Positions 6,469-14,994 of a DNA stretch of 15,791 nt are shown one piece after another (positions within the stretch are counted from its first letter, which is position 1; every line of letters starts with the position of its first letter). Under the pieces are notes generated by a model. The model did not search any database. It saw only the letters and a program-made list of their open reading frames with translations, and was not told the DNA's origin. The position numbers and the translations under genes are program-made. The stretch spans positions 1 through 15,791 of the forward strand of contig CALGGY010000157.1 of assembly GCA_937915785.1 (NCBI GenBank). The letters run 5' to 3'. This stretch comes from an uncultured Bacteroidales bacterium (GTDB lineage Bacteria > Bacteroidota > Bacteroidia > Bacteroidales > P3).

Positions 6469-8826
6469 ATGACAATTTATAAACTCAAACACAAAACAAT
6501 ATTCTCCACCGTGTTATTGTTGTGTCTTATTGTGGCACCTGTAATGCTCAGTGGCCAGAATGCACCCACCGGTTGCCCGTCGATACAGGCCTCCGGAACG
6601 GTGAGCGGAGCCGACACCACCATACAGTGCGGCGGATGTATCATCCTCCATGCCTCCGTAACCGCCACCGCCACCACAGCTAACGACTACACCGTGTCGT
6701 CGATACTTTACAATCCCCCATTCTCCTTCCAGTCGGGTACACAGATAAACCTCACCCAAGACGACTACTATGCGGCCATCATCAACCTGCCGTTTTCGTT
6801 CTGCTTCTATGGCCAAACCTACAGGCAGGCCTGCGTGGGAGCCAACGGCGTGGTCTCCTTCAATGCATCCAACAACGGCGGTTACTGCGCGTACAGCTAT
6901 TCTTCATACACACCTATCCCCAACGCACAGTTCCCATCATCGTTGCTCAACGCCATATATGGCGTGTGCGAGGACATCTACCCCGGCTACAGCGGCAACG
7001 GCCAGATTTATCAAGGTGTGCTGGGTACCTATCCATGCCGCGTGGCCTGTATCAACTACTATCAGGTGCCACTGTACGGCAACTATAGCGTGGGAAATAC
7101 TTATCAGATAGTGCTTTACGAAGGCACCAACATTATCGACGTTTACATACAGCAGCGCAACTGCTGCTCCTCCACTAACAGCGGATACGGTCTTGTAGGC
7201 GTGCAGAACTCCACTGGCACCATGGCCGTTGCCCCTCCAAACCGCAACGGCGGCACATGGACAGCCTACGCCGAAGCTTGGCGCTTTACACCAACAGGCA
7301 CCGCCAACTACGTGGTTACTTGGTACGACGGCACCGACACCTCGGCGGCAACAGGCGTGATTCTCGGACACGACACCATCAACAACGACACCGCCGTGTC
7401 GCGCATACGCGTATGCCCCAGAGGTGTGAATCCTTTCACCGCACGCCTGCGATACACCGCATGCAACGGCGACCATTTCGACATTCTTAGTACCACCACC
7501 ATCACCAGCAGCGAGGTTACTTACACCGACACATCGTTCTGCCATACAGGGCCATACGTCTTCCACGGACGCACCCTCACCCAGTCGGGCATGTACTTCG
7601 ACACCATCCGCAACCGACAAGGCTGCGACAGCATAATAGAACGCCTCGAACTAAAACTCGACAACTCATCCATCGACCGAGTATATTCGTGCAACCAATA
7701 CACATGGCAAAACGGCGAAACCTACACCCACAGCACCAACACCCCTACCATAACACTCCGCAACCACCTCGGCTGCGACAGCGTGATAACGCTCAACCTC
7801 ATAATCGAAAACACCTCTTACGACACCATCTACGACACCATCTGCAATAATACATCATACTACTTCGCCGGCAATTACCTCACCGAACCGGGCACCTACT
7901 ACGACAGCAGCACCACAGCCCACGGCTGCGACAGCATAACAGTGCTGAAGCTCGAAAAACTGTATGTCAAATTTCCATCCTTCCAGCCAGATTTCGCCAT
8001 TGAAGAAGTCTGCCTCGGCACCACCATAACGCGCATCGACGCAAGTCCCGAAACACAGGGCAACACCTACATTTTCGAGTGGGGCGACGGCTACACCAAC
8101 ACAATACGCGGAGGTGAAGGCGTCACACATACGTATACCACCCCGGGCACGTACAATATTCGTTGCGCCATAATAGCGCCCAACGGCTGCTGCGACACCG
8201 TGTACTTCCGGGTGATAGTTTACAATTTCACACGCGCGGCATTCTCATGGGACCCGCCAATTATTACCATGCTCTCGCCCGAAGTGAATTTCCACAACCT
8301 ATCGCAGCCACACGACCCGCAGCACAACTCGTACTTGTGGCACCTTTTCGGCAACGCCCAAGGTGAAGGCACCCCCGAGCAGCTTACCGAATTCGAACCG
8401 CACTACCAATGGCAAATTTCCGACGAAAGCGGCGTGGGCAACTATCTTGTACGCCTTGTGGCAATAACAACCTACACCAAAATCGACGGATCCCAGCTCG
8501 TTTGCACCGACACTGCCGACAAACTGATTTACATCACCAACGATTTCCTGCAATTCCCCAACACCGTTACCGCCAATGGCGACGGCAACAACGACATATT
8601 CGAAATCAAAAACCTTATCGAAGGCCGCGGATTCACCGACACCGAACTGTATATCTACAACAGCTGGGGACGCATGGTGTACCACAAGCTGAACATCACT
8701 AAACGTGAGGACTTCTGGGACCCCGCCGCCAACAACGACCCGTCGGGCACTTATTACTACCGTTTCTCCGGAAAGGGATACAAAGGCAACATACAGCGCA
8801 ACGGCACCGTGCAGGTGCTGAGATAG
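6469..8826 (+). CDS. T9SS-exported modular surface protein with PKD domain
   Basis: 785 residues. A signal peptide (basic start, hydrophobic core 11-28, likely cut near LSG-QN at 29-30) is followed by an uncharacterised cysteine-rich domain, about 36-340, beginning GCPSIQ and containing FCFYG, GANGVVSF, YPCRVAC and VLYEGTNIIDVYI. Three GCDS repeat modules follow (GCDS at 385, 435, 486), then a PKD domain (about 505-590; FEWGDG at 535-540, HTYTTPGTYNI), a second PKD-like segment (about 593-690), and a type B gliding-motility-associated C-terminal domain from 694 with the canonical NGDGNND motif, ending GTVQVLR. The C-terminal domain is known to direct secretion and surface attachment through the T9SS; the site of action is therefore outside the cell. 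Binding function is unknown. It is colinear with the gene at 9210-11549 up to about residue 500, then differs. The start is fixed by AGGAG at 6459-6463. Confidence 0.93.
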   Translation: MTIYKLKHKTIFSTVLLLCLIVAPVMLSGQNAPTGCPSIQASGTVSGADTTIQCGGCIILHASVTATATTANDYTVSSILYNPPFSFQSGTQINLTQDDYYAAIINLPFSFCFYGQTYRQACVGANGVVSFNASNNGGYCAYSYSSYTPIPNAQFPSSLLNAIYGVCEDIYPGYSGNGQIYQGVLGTYPCRVACINYYQVPLYGNYSVGNTYQIVLYEGTNIIDVYIQQRNCCSSTNSGYGLVGVQNSTGTMAVAPPNRNGGTWTAYAEAWRFTPTGTANYVVTWYDGTDTSAATGVILGHDTINNDTAVSRIRVCPRGVNPFTARLRYTACNGDHFDILSTTTITSSEVTYTDTSFCHTGPYVFHGRTLTQSGMYFDTIRNRQGCDSIIERLELKLDNSSIDRVYSCNQYTWQNGETYTHSTNTPTITLRNHLGCDSVITLNLIIENTSYDTIYDTICNNTSYYFAGNYLTEPGTYYDSSTTAHGCDSITVLKLEKLYVKFPSFQPDFAIEEVCLGTTITRIDASPETQGNTYIFEWGDGYTNTIRGGEGVTHTYTTPGTYNIRCAIIAPNGCCDTVYFRVIVYNFTRAAFSWDPPIITMLSPEVNFHNLSQPHDPQHNSYLWHLFGNAQGEGTPEQLTEFEPHYQWQISDESGVGNYLVRLVAITTYTKIDGSQLVCTDTADKLIYITNDFLQFPNTVTANGDGNNDIFEIKNLIEGRGFTDTELYIYNSWGRMVYHKLNITKREDFWDPAANNDPSGTYYYRFSGKGYKGNIQRNGTVQVLR

Positions 8827-8859
8827 AGCAATCCATAGTCACCCGCAATTAGAAAACAA

Positions 8860-8892
8860 ACAGCGGCGCGCAAACCAACAGCGTACCGCTGT
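8860..8892 (+). other. Hairpin after the 6469 gene, without T-run
   Basis: ACAGCGG at 8860-8866 pairs perfectly with CCGCTGT at 8886-8892. An inner CGC/GCG pairing (8867-8869 with 8881-8883) extends the stem past a two-base bulge. No T-tract follows, so it is not a standard intrinsic terminator. It may stabilise the 3' end of the mRNA or be part of a factor-dependent end. The rest of 8827-9209 holds no gene I recognise; it contains the inverted repeat at 8937-8952 and the promoter at 9125-9156. Confidence 0.4.
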
Positions 8893-8936
8893 GCTTATTG
8901 TACCAAAATGCACCACCAAGCAAATTTCACCATCCC

Positions 8937-8952
8937 CACAATGCAAATTGTG
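8937..8952. repeat. 16-bp inverted repeat CACAAT-GCAA-ATTGTG
   Basis: Perfect 6-base arms surround a 4-base centre, about 175-190 bases upstream of the promoter at 9125. A second inverted pair, TGCAA 8951-8955 and TTGCA 8964-8968, overlaps its end. It may be a regulator site, but the distance from the promoter and the AT-rich surroundings make chance a fair alternative. Confidence 0.3.
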
Positions 8953-9124
8953 CAAAAACAATGTTGCAAACATACATTCAGAGTGTCTATAAAAATAAGT
9001 AAAGCACTGCCGATGCACGTTGCACAGCACCTGTGAAACAAAAATAATAACGCCATAATATATGCGTAAAGCGCTGAACAACAAGAATTAACCAGATTGC
9101 GGTTGGTAAAAACAGTGCAAATGA

Positions 9125-9156
9125 TTTGTTTGTTTCGCAAAAAAAACGTACCTTTG
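9125..9156 (+). promoter_or_regulatory. Consensus Bacteroidota promoter for the 9210 gene
   Basis: TTTG at 9125-9128, 20 bases of spacer, then TACCTTTG at 9149-9156: both the -33 (TTTG) and -7 (TAnnTTTG) elements match at standard spacing. Transcription should start about 7 bases downstream, near 9163, leaving a leader of about 45 bases before the ATG at 9210. Confidence 0.8.
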
Positions 9157-9209
9157 CAGTTCGGTAGTCGCTATAATAAGTAACAAAAAAAGAGAAAAAC
9201 AGACACGTT

Positions 9210-11549
9210 ATGAAAATTGCGGAAAAACTGATATTCAAGCTGGTAGGAACAGTATTGACAGTGGTGCTTACATTGTTTGCATCCACAGCCATTTCCCAAA
9301 ACTTGATAGGTTCGGGATGTCCATCCATACAAGCCCGTGCCACCAGCAACAATAACACAAGCACCGACACCACCCTTCACTGTGGCGAATGCATAACCCT
9401 GCGCGCACTTTCAAATGCCACAGCCACAACTGCCAACGACTACACCGTGATGCAAATACCATACAATCCCCCATTCCCGTTTGTGGGTGGCGGCCTGCGC
9501 CTTGTAAACCTCACCGGCGACGACTACTACGCCGACACCATAAACCTGCCCTTCGATTTCTGTTTCTATGGCAACACCTACGGCACTTGCGTGGTAGGAA
9601 CCAACGGTATTGTAACTTTCGACCTCAACCAGGCCGGGCAATGGTGCCCATACAGTTTCTATTCCGGTTGCCCAATACCTAACCCCAATTTTGAGCCCGA
9701 TGCAATGAATGCCATATATGGCGTTTACGAAGATATATACCCAGGCTCTAATGGTGGAGCTATATACATGGGCGTTGTTGGCGAATATCCCTGCCGCGCA
9801 GCTTGTTTCAGTTTCTACCGTTGCCCCCTTTTCGGCAATACCGACTCTACAAATACTTCGATGATAGTGCTTTACGAAGGTACCAACATTATCGATGTGT
9901 ATATCGAGAACCATACAGCATTCGGAAGTACAAACAACGGAGAAGCCCTTGTAGGACTGCAAAATGCTACAGGCACATTAGGCTTGGCGCCTCCAGGCCG
10001 CAACGGAGGACACTGGCGATGCATACGCGAGGCATGGCGTTTCACCCCAACAGGCACACCAAACTACACCGTTACTTGGTACCAAGGCTCCGATACCACC
10101 GGACGCCGCCTGTTCAGCGAACAAATCTACAACGACACCGCCATATCGCGCTGGCGCGTGTGCCCCACCGAACCTACCAACTATACTGCTCGTATGGAAT
10201 ACCAAGCCTGCAACGGCGACTATTTCGACATATCGAGTACAGTACATATAAGCGCCGACACTATACGCCGCGAATATTACGACACCTGTAGCGACACACC
10301 AATAGAATTTGGCGGAGTTATGCGCTACACCACAGGCGTATACTACGATACCGTGAAACGACGCCTCAACTACACTTGCGATAGCGTTATAAGGCAGCTT
10401 ACATTCGGACGAATAACACACTCGTGGGACTCTGTAGTAGCCTGCGGACGATACGTTTGGCGCAACGGACGCACCTACACCCGAAGCACAATACTGCCTA
10501 CTTTCAGAACAACAAACTCCGTGGGCTGCGACAGCATCATCCACCTCTGCCTTACCATGGACTACAAATATCAGGACACCATTTTCGACACCATCTGCGA
10601 AGGTCAGCAGTCGTTCCTGTTCGGCAACGCCTACTCGCGCACAGGTCGCTATGTGGATACCGTTATATCCAAATATGGCTGCGACAGCATTCAAATGCTC
10701 GACCTTACGGTGATTCCTAAGCCAATAATAACCCTGCACAACACCGGTTTCGACTGCGAAACACAGACTTTCGGACTGCTGGTGCACTCCACCGACGACA
10801 CCATGTTCCATTGGACAGCACGACCATACGACCTGTCGCTGGTGGGACAAGAACGCGACACCCTCATTCATGTCGCACCACGTGTGGGCACTACCTACAC
10901 CCTCTCGGCCGGACGCGCTGATTTCGACCCGCAGTGCGAAGCACACGCAAGTATCTTTGTAACACCATCGCCAAAACTCGAAGCAAGAATACTCCGCACT
11001 CCCGAATATGTGCTCTCGTACAACACTCAGATGAAATTTACCGACGTAAGCCTCGGTAATGTGGTGGAACGCTGGTGGACTTGCGAACGCAAGGATAATA
11101 TCGACACTCACAGCTACACCTACTACAATTATCCGCCAAACTACGACAGCACTTGGGTGAAACTGGTGGTTCGCAACCAATATCTATGCTACGACAGCAC
11201 TACACAAATAATCAAAGTCAACTACCACGGCGGCAACGCTTCTGGCGACTCCACCGGTGGTATCGGCAACCGTCATGAGCTGTGGCTGCCCAACGCCTTC
11301 TCGCCTGACCTGCCCACCAACAAATATTTCATGGCCAAGGGTGTTGGAATACTCGAATTCCATATCACCTTATACAACCGAGCCGGGCAAAAATTGTACG
11401 AAAGCGACGACATCAACGACAAATGGGACGGTACCCACAACGGACAGTACTGCGACCCGGGCGTTTATACCTATCTCGTAAGATACAGAGGACAACGACA
11501 ACCTTCGACAGAGGTTAGCCTTAAAGGCTCGGTGCTCCTTGTAAGGTAA
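9210..11549 (+). CDS. T9SS-exported modular surface protein, paralogue of the preceding gene
   Basis: 779 residues. The signal peptide has a hydrophobic core at about 8-28 and is likely cut at AIS-QN (29-30). The cysteine-rich N-terminal domain (about 36-340) matches the previous gene: GCPSIQ, FCFYG, GTNGIVTF, YPCRAAC, VLYEGTNIIDVYI. Three repeat modules carry TCDS at 389 and GCDS at 439 and 490, with the same 50/51 spacing as in the previous gene. After that it follows the gene at 2-1963 instead: an Ig-like segment (about 495-590; GFDC, SLVGQE), a PKD-like segment (about 590-685; KFTDVSLGNVVERWW), a short Gly/Ser linker, and a type B C-terminal domain from 690 (LWLPNAFSPD, KWDGTH, CDPGVYTYLVRY) ending GSVLLVR. 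Export by Sec and T9SS is expected. It appears to be a monocistronic unit, with a consensus promoter at 9125-9156 and a strong terminator at 11566-11600. A surface-adhesion role is inference. Confidence 0.93.
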   Translation: MKIAEKLIFKLVGTVLTVVLTLFASTAISQNLIGSGCPSIQARATSNNNTSTDTTLHCGECITLRALSNATATTANDYTVMQIPYNPPFPFVGGGLRLVNLTGDDYYADTINLPFDFCFYGNTYGTCVVGTNGIVTFDLNQAGQWCPYSFYSGCPIPNPNFEPDAMNAIYGVYEDIYPGSNGGAIYMGVVGEYPCRAACFSFYRCPLFGNTDSTNTSMIVLYEGTNIIDVYIENHTAFGSTNNGEALVGLQNATGTLGLAPPGRNGGHWRCIREAWRFTPTGTPNYTVTWYQGSDTTGRRLFSEQIYNDTAISRWRVCPTEPTNYTARMEYQACNGDYFDISSTVHISADTIRREYYDTCSDTPIEFGGVMRYTTGVYYDTVKRRLNYTCDSVIRQLTFGRITHSWDSVVACGRYVWRNGRTYTRSTILPTFRTTNSVGCDSIIHLCLTMDYKYQDTIFDTICEGQQSFLFGNAYSRTGRYVDTVISKYGCDSIQMLDLTVIPKPIITLHNTGFDCETQTFGLLVHSTDDTMFHWTARPYDLSLVGQERDTLIHVAPRVGTTYTLSAGRADFDPQCEAHASIFVTPSPKLEARILRTPEYVLSYNTQMKFTDVSLGNVVERWWTCERKDNIDTHSYTYYNYPPNYDSTWVKLVVRNQYLCYDSTTQIIKVNYHGGNASGDSTGGIGNRHELWLPNAFSPDLPTNKYFMAKGVGILEFHITLYNRAGQKLYESDDINDKWDGTHNGQYCDPGVYTYLVRYRGQRQPSTEVSLKGSVLLVR

Positions 11550-11565
11550 CACTATAACTATAAAC

Positions 11566-11600
11566 CTAAGCGGCTAAATTATAGCCGCTTAGTTTTTTTT
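11566..11600 (+). terminator. Strong rho-independent terminator
   Basis: An 11-bp perfect stem, CTAAGCGGCTA (11566-11576) with TAGCCGCTTAG (11582-11592), closes a five-base loop AATTA and is followed by eight T (11593-11600). It lies 16 bases after the stop of the surface-protein gene and 57 bases before ppdK. Confidence 0.93.
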
Positions 11601-11657
11601 GAGAGAAGATTAAAATAATAAAGATAATAGACGTAAAATTAAAAAAGAGAGAAAAAA

Positions 11658-14369
11658 ATGACAAAGTATGTTTACACTTTCGGCGGAAAGACAGCCGAAG
11701 GAACAGCAGCAATGAAGAACTTGCTGGGAGGAAAAGGTGCCAACTTGGCGGAAATGTGTTTGTTAGGACTTCCTGTGCCCGCAGGTTTGACCATTACTAC
11801 AGATTGTTGCACCGACTACTACGCCAACAACTGCCAGCTGCCCGCTTCCCTTATGGACGAAGTATGGAAAGGAATGCAAAACATTGAGACCCTGATGGGT
11901 ATGAAATACGACGACCCCGATAATCCTCTTCTCGTGTCGTGCCGCTCCGGTGCCCGCACATCCATGCCCGGCATGATGGACACCGTGCTCAACATCGGCC
12001 TCAGCACAAAAACTATTCCCGGTCTGATAAAGAAAACCAACAACCCCCGTTTTGTTTACGACTCGTACCGCCGACTGATAATGATGTACGCTGACGTGGT
12101 GATGGAAAAATCCGAAGGCATAGAACCCGAAGACGGCAAGGGCATACGCAAGCAGCTCGACGACATGTTCGACGCTTTCAAAGAGAAACGCGGCTACAAG
12201 GTTGACACCGAAGTTACTGCCGAAGAGCTGAAAGAGCTTGCTGAACAGTTCAAAGCCAAAATAAAAGAGGTTCTCGGCGTTGCCTTCCCCGACGATGCCA
12301 AAGAACAGCTTATCGGTGGTATCAAAGCCGTGTTCAAATCGTGGAACGGCAAAAAGGCCATCTCGTACCGCCGCATCGAAAGCATCCCCGATGACTGGGG
12401 TACCGCTGTAAACGTGCAGGCTATGGTGTTCGGCAACATGGGCGAAAATTCGGCCACAGGTGTTGCCTTCACGCGTAACCCCGCCAACGGCGACAACAAA
12501 TTCTACGGCGAATGGCTTATCAACGCCCAGGGCGAGGATGTGGTGGCCGGTATCCGTACCCCCAACCCCCTCAACGACGACACCAAAAACGAGCAGAACA
12601 AGCACATGCACTCCATGCAGGAGCTTATGCCCGCCACATACAAAGAACTCTGCGACATCCGCGACATTCTTGAAAAGAACTACCACGACATGCTCGACAT
12701 CGAGTTCACCATACAGGACGGCAAACTGTACATGCTGCAGTGCCGCGTGGGAAAACGCACTGGTTTGGCCGCCCTCACCATGGCCAACGACATGCTCAAC
12801 GAAGGCCTTATCGACGAAAAGACCGTTGTTATGCGCGTTTCGCCTACCCAGCTTGACGAACTTCTGCACCCCATCTTGGATGCCGAAGCCGAGAAAAAAT
12901 GCACCGTTATTGCCAAAGGTCTGCCCGCAGGTCCTGGCGGCGCCGTTGGCGTTATAGCCCTCACCAACGAAAAGGCTTGCGAATACGCAGCCGCTAAAAT
13001 CCCCAACATCCTTGTGCGCGAAGAAACCAACCCCGAAGATGTGGAAGGTATGCGTGCCGCTACCGGTATCCTTACTGCCCGCGGAGGTATGACCTCGCAC
13101 GCCGCCCTTGTGGCCCGTGGATGGGGCAAATGCTGCATAGTAGGCTGTGGCGATCTGAAGATAGATTTCGAAAAAGGCGAAGTTCACCTCGGCGGCAAGA
13201 CTTTCAAAGAAGGCGACCTGCTGAGCCTCAACGGTACCAAAGGCTGGATCTACGACCAGAAAATAAAGATGATCAACGCAACGGAGAATCCTCTGTTTGT
13301 GAAATTTATGAATATCGTCGACAAATACCGCACCATGGGTGTGCGCACCAACGCAGACACCCCCGAAGATGCGCGCAAAGCTATCGAATTCGGTGCCGAA
13401 GGTATCGGTCTGTTCCGCATAGAGCACATGTTCTATGGCGAAAACAGCGAGGAACCGCTGGAAAAACTGCGCAACATGATTTTGGCCGACAACCGCGAAG
13501 ACCGTATCGCAGCCCTGAAAGAGCTTGAGCCTTACATCAAAAATGCCGCCAAAGGCACAATGGAAGTGATGGACGGCAAACCTCTCACTTTCCGTCTGAT
13601 GGACCCCCCGCTGCATGAATTTGTTCCGCAAGACGAGGAAAAACAACGCAAAGTGGCCGAGGAACGCCATATCGATTTCGAGACACTGAAAAAACGAGTG
13701 GAAGAGATGCACGAAGTGAACCCCATGATGGGTTTGCGCGGTGTGCGTCTGGGTATTGTTTACCCCGAAATCACCGAAACACAGTTCAGCGCCCTGTTCT
13801 CCGCCACCGCCGAGTTGCTCAAGGAAGGCAAACACCCCATTTTGGAGATAATGGTGCCCCTTACAATCAACTCGCTGGAGCTGAAACACCAGAAAAATAT
13901 CGCCGACCGCGTTCACAAACAAATTCAGGAGAAATACGGCATCAATTTCGAATATAAGTTCGGTACAATGATTGAAATACCGCGTGCCGCACTGGTGGCC
14001 AACAAGATAGCCGAAGTTGCCGAGTTCTTCTCGTTCGGTACCAACGACCTCACCCAGATGACCTTCGGTTTCTCGCGCGACGACGTCAACTCCATCGTTG
14101 CCAAGTACATGGAGGACAAAATCATCATGGCCGACCCGTTCAACACTTTCGACCAAGAGTGCGTGGGCGAGCTGGTTAAGATAGGCGTGGAACGCGGTCG
14201 CAGCCAGTGCGCCAACCTCAAATGCGGCGTGTGCGGCGAACATGGTGGCGACCCCACTTCGGTTGAGTTCTTCTACAAAACAGGCCTCAACTACGTGTCG
14301 TGCTCACCTTTCCGCGTGCCAGTGGCACGTTTGGCAGCAGCACAAGCAGCTATAAAAAATGGTAAATAA
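11658..14369 (+). CDS. ppdK: Pyruvate, phosphate dikinase
   Basis: A 903-residue cytoplasmic enzyme interconverting ATP + phosphate + pyruvate and AMP + diphosphate + phosphoenolpyruvate. In anaerobes it often works beside or instead of pyruvate kinase in PPi-linked glycolysis, or supplies PEP for gluconeogenesis. The N-terminal nucleotide-binding domain opens with KYVYTFGGKTAEG and GGKGANLAEM and contains SGARTSMPGMMDT. The central phosphohistidine domain has GGMTSHAALVARGWGKCC with catalytic His481. The C-terminal PEP/pyruvate barrel has GLFRIEHMF, FGTNDLTQMTFGFSRDD and CGVCGEHGGDP, with catalytic Cys859. Length and motif order are typical of PPDK and unlike PEP synthase or PTS enzyme I. 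The start follows an A/G-rich leader (AGAGAG at 11646-11651). No clear TAnnTTTG promoter lies between the upstream terminator and the ATG. Confidence 0.98.
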   Translation: MTKYVYTFGGKTAEGTAAMKNLLGGKGANLAEMCLLGLPVPAGLTITTDCCTDYYANNCQLPASLMDEVWKGMQNIETLMGMKYDDPDNPLLVSCRSGARTSMPGMMDTVLNIGLSTKTIPGLIKKTNNPRFVYDSYRRLIMMYADVVMEKSEGIEPEDGKGIRKQLDDMFDAFKEKRGYKVDTEVTAEELKELAEQFKAKIKEVLGVAFPDDAKEQLIGGIKAVFKSWNGKKAISYRRIESIPDDWGTAVNVQAMVFGNMGENSATGVAFTRNPANGDNKFYGEWLINAQGEDVVAGIRTPNPLNDDTKNEQNKHMHSMQELMPATYKELCDIRDILEKNYHDMLDIEFTIQDGKLYMLQCRVGKRTGLAALTMANDMLNEGLIDEKTVVMRVSPTQLDELLHPILDAEAEKKCTVIAKGLPAGPGGAVGVIALTNEKACEYAAAKIPNILVREETNPEDVEGMRAATGILTARGGMTSHAALVARGWGKCCIVGCGDLKIDFEKGEVHLGGKTFKEGDLLSLNGTKGWIYDQKIKMINATENPLFVKFMNIVDKYRTMGVRTNADTPEDARKAIEFGAEGIGLFRIEHMFYGENSEEPLEKLRNMILADNREDRIAALKELEPYIKNAAKGTMEVMDGKPLTFRLMDPPLHEFVPQDEEKQRKVAEERHIDFETLKKRVEEMHEVNPMMGLRGVRLGIVYPEITETQFSALFSATAELLKEGKHPILEIMVPLTINSLELKHQKNIADRVHKQIQEKYGINFEYKFGTMIEIPRAALVANKIAEVAEFFSFGTNDLTQMTFGFSRDDVNSIVAKYMEDKIIMADPFNTFDQECVGELVKIGVERGRSQCANLKCGVCGEHGGDPTSVEFFYKTGLNYVSCSPFRVPVARLAAAQAAIKNGK

Positions 14370-14383
14370 TAAAGGTTATTGAT

Positions 14384-14424
14384 AAAAAGGGGATGCTCCA
14401 GCATCGGTAGCATCCTCTTTTTTT
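14384..14424 (+). terminator. Rho-independent terminator after ppdK
   Basis: GGATGCT (14391-14397) pairs with AGCATCC (14409-14415). The stem can extend outward through G-U, G-C and an A-run (14384-14388) against the T-run 14418-14424, with an 11-base loop. A second AGCATC copy at 14400-14405 gives an alternative, tighter pairing. It lies 15-55 bases after the ppdK stop and ends before the next start at 14445. Confidence 0.85.
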
Positions 14425-14444
14425 ATAAAATAAATTTTGAAAAT

Positions 14445-14993
14445 ATGAAAAAAAAATGTTTTTTTGCAATACTGCTTGTTGCAGTGGTGATGTTGTACAC
14501 CAATTCTGCAAAAGCCCAGAGTCTCGAATCCAAGACAGACCGCTTTGAAATAGGCGGACAGTTTGGCATAAATGTGCAAAACAAGATGGGAGCCGTGGAG
14601 TTCTCGCCAGTTATTGGTTATCGCGTTACCAATTTTTTTACCGTAAATGTCGGCGTTATAGGGCAATATATGTGGAACAGGGACAACGACATGAGCGAAT
14701 GGGGCTACGGCTTTTCGGCCGGTGCCCGTTTGGTGCTGTTCGACCTTATTTTTGTGGAAGGACGTGGCGTGTGGAATCCGCGAGTGATAAACTACAAATC
14801 CATCGACTTTAAGGAGTATTCCACCGACAACTTGCAACTGTGGGCCGGTATAGGCTACCGGCAGAAGTTGAGTTCCAACACGTACGCCCATGCGGGTATT
14901 TTCTACGATTTTATCCCTCTGATAAAAAACGACGAAACTTTGGTTAACGACTACAACCCTCGTGTTGAGGCCGGTGTGGTTTACACATTTTGA
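14445..14993 (+). CDS. Small outer-membrane beta-barrel protein
   Basis: 182 residues. A clear signal peptide (MKKK, hydrophobic core 6-18, AKA-Q cleavage at 24-25) is followed by alternating-polarity strands with many G and aromatic residues (FEIGGQFGINV, FSPVIGYRV, VNVGVIGQYMW, WGYGFSAGARLVL, LWAGIGYRQKL) and a terminal phenylalanine (VVYTF). Those features suggest an eight-strand or similar outer-membrane barrel of the type often annotated as porin family or outer-membrane beta-barrel domain. No ligand or function can be assigned. An in-frame ATG at 14379 would add 22 residues encoded across the ppdK terminator, so 14445 is preferred. There is no Shine-Dalgarno sequence. The stop is one base before the tsaB start, so the two are probably cotranscribed and translationally coupled. 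Confidence 0.85.
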   Translation: MKKKCFFAILLVAVVMLYTNSAKAQSLESKTDRFEIGGQFGINVQNKMGAVEFSPVIGYRVTNFFTVNVGVIGQYMWNRDNDMSEWGYGFSAGARLVLFDLIFVEGRGVWNPRVINYKSIDFKEYSTDNLQLWAGIGYRQKLSSNTYAHAGIFYDFIPLIKNDETLVNDYNPRVEAGVVYTF

Positions 14994-14994
14994 A

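Noticed and set aside
8827..9209. Two overlapping ~81-codon minus-strand frames between the two paralogues
   Set aside because: Cysteine- and phenylalanine-rich translations of AT-rich DNA without start signals; the region is better explained by the promoter and repeats on it.
9978..11180. A 400-codon minus-strand frame opposite the third surface protein
   Set aside because: It is a shadow of the real gene, with no family motif, no ribosome-binding context and low-complexity V/A/G runs.
11763..14243. An 826-codon open frame on the minus strand opposite ppdK
   Set aside because: It mirrors the codon pattern of a certain gene, is full of F, V and H in no family pattern, and has no promoter or start context.
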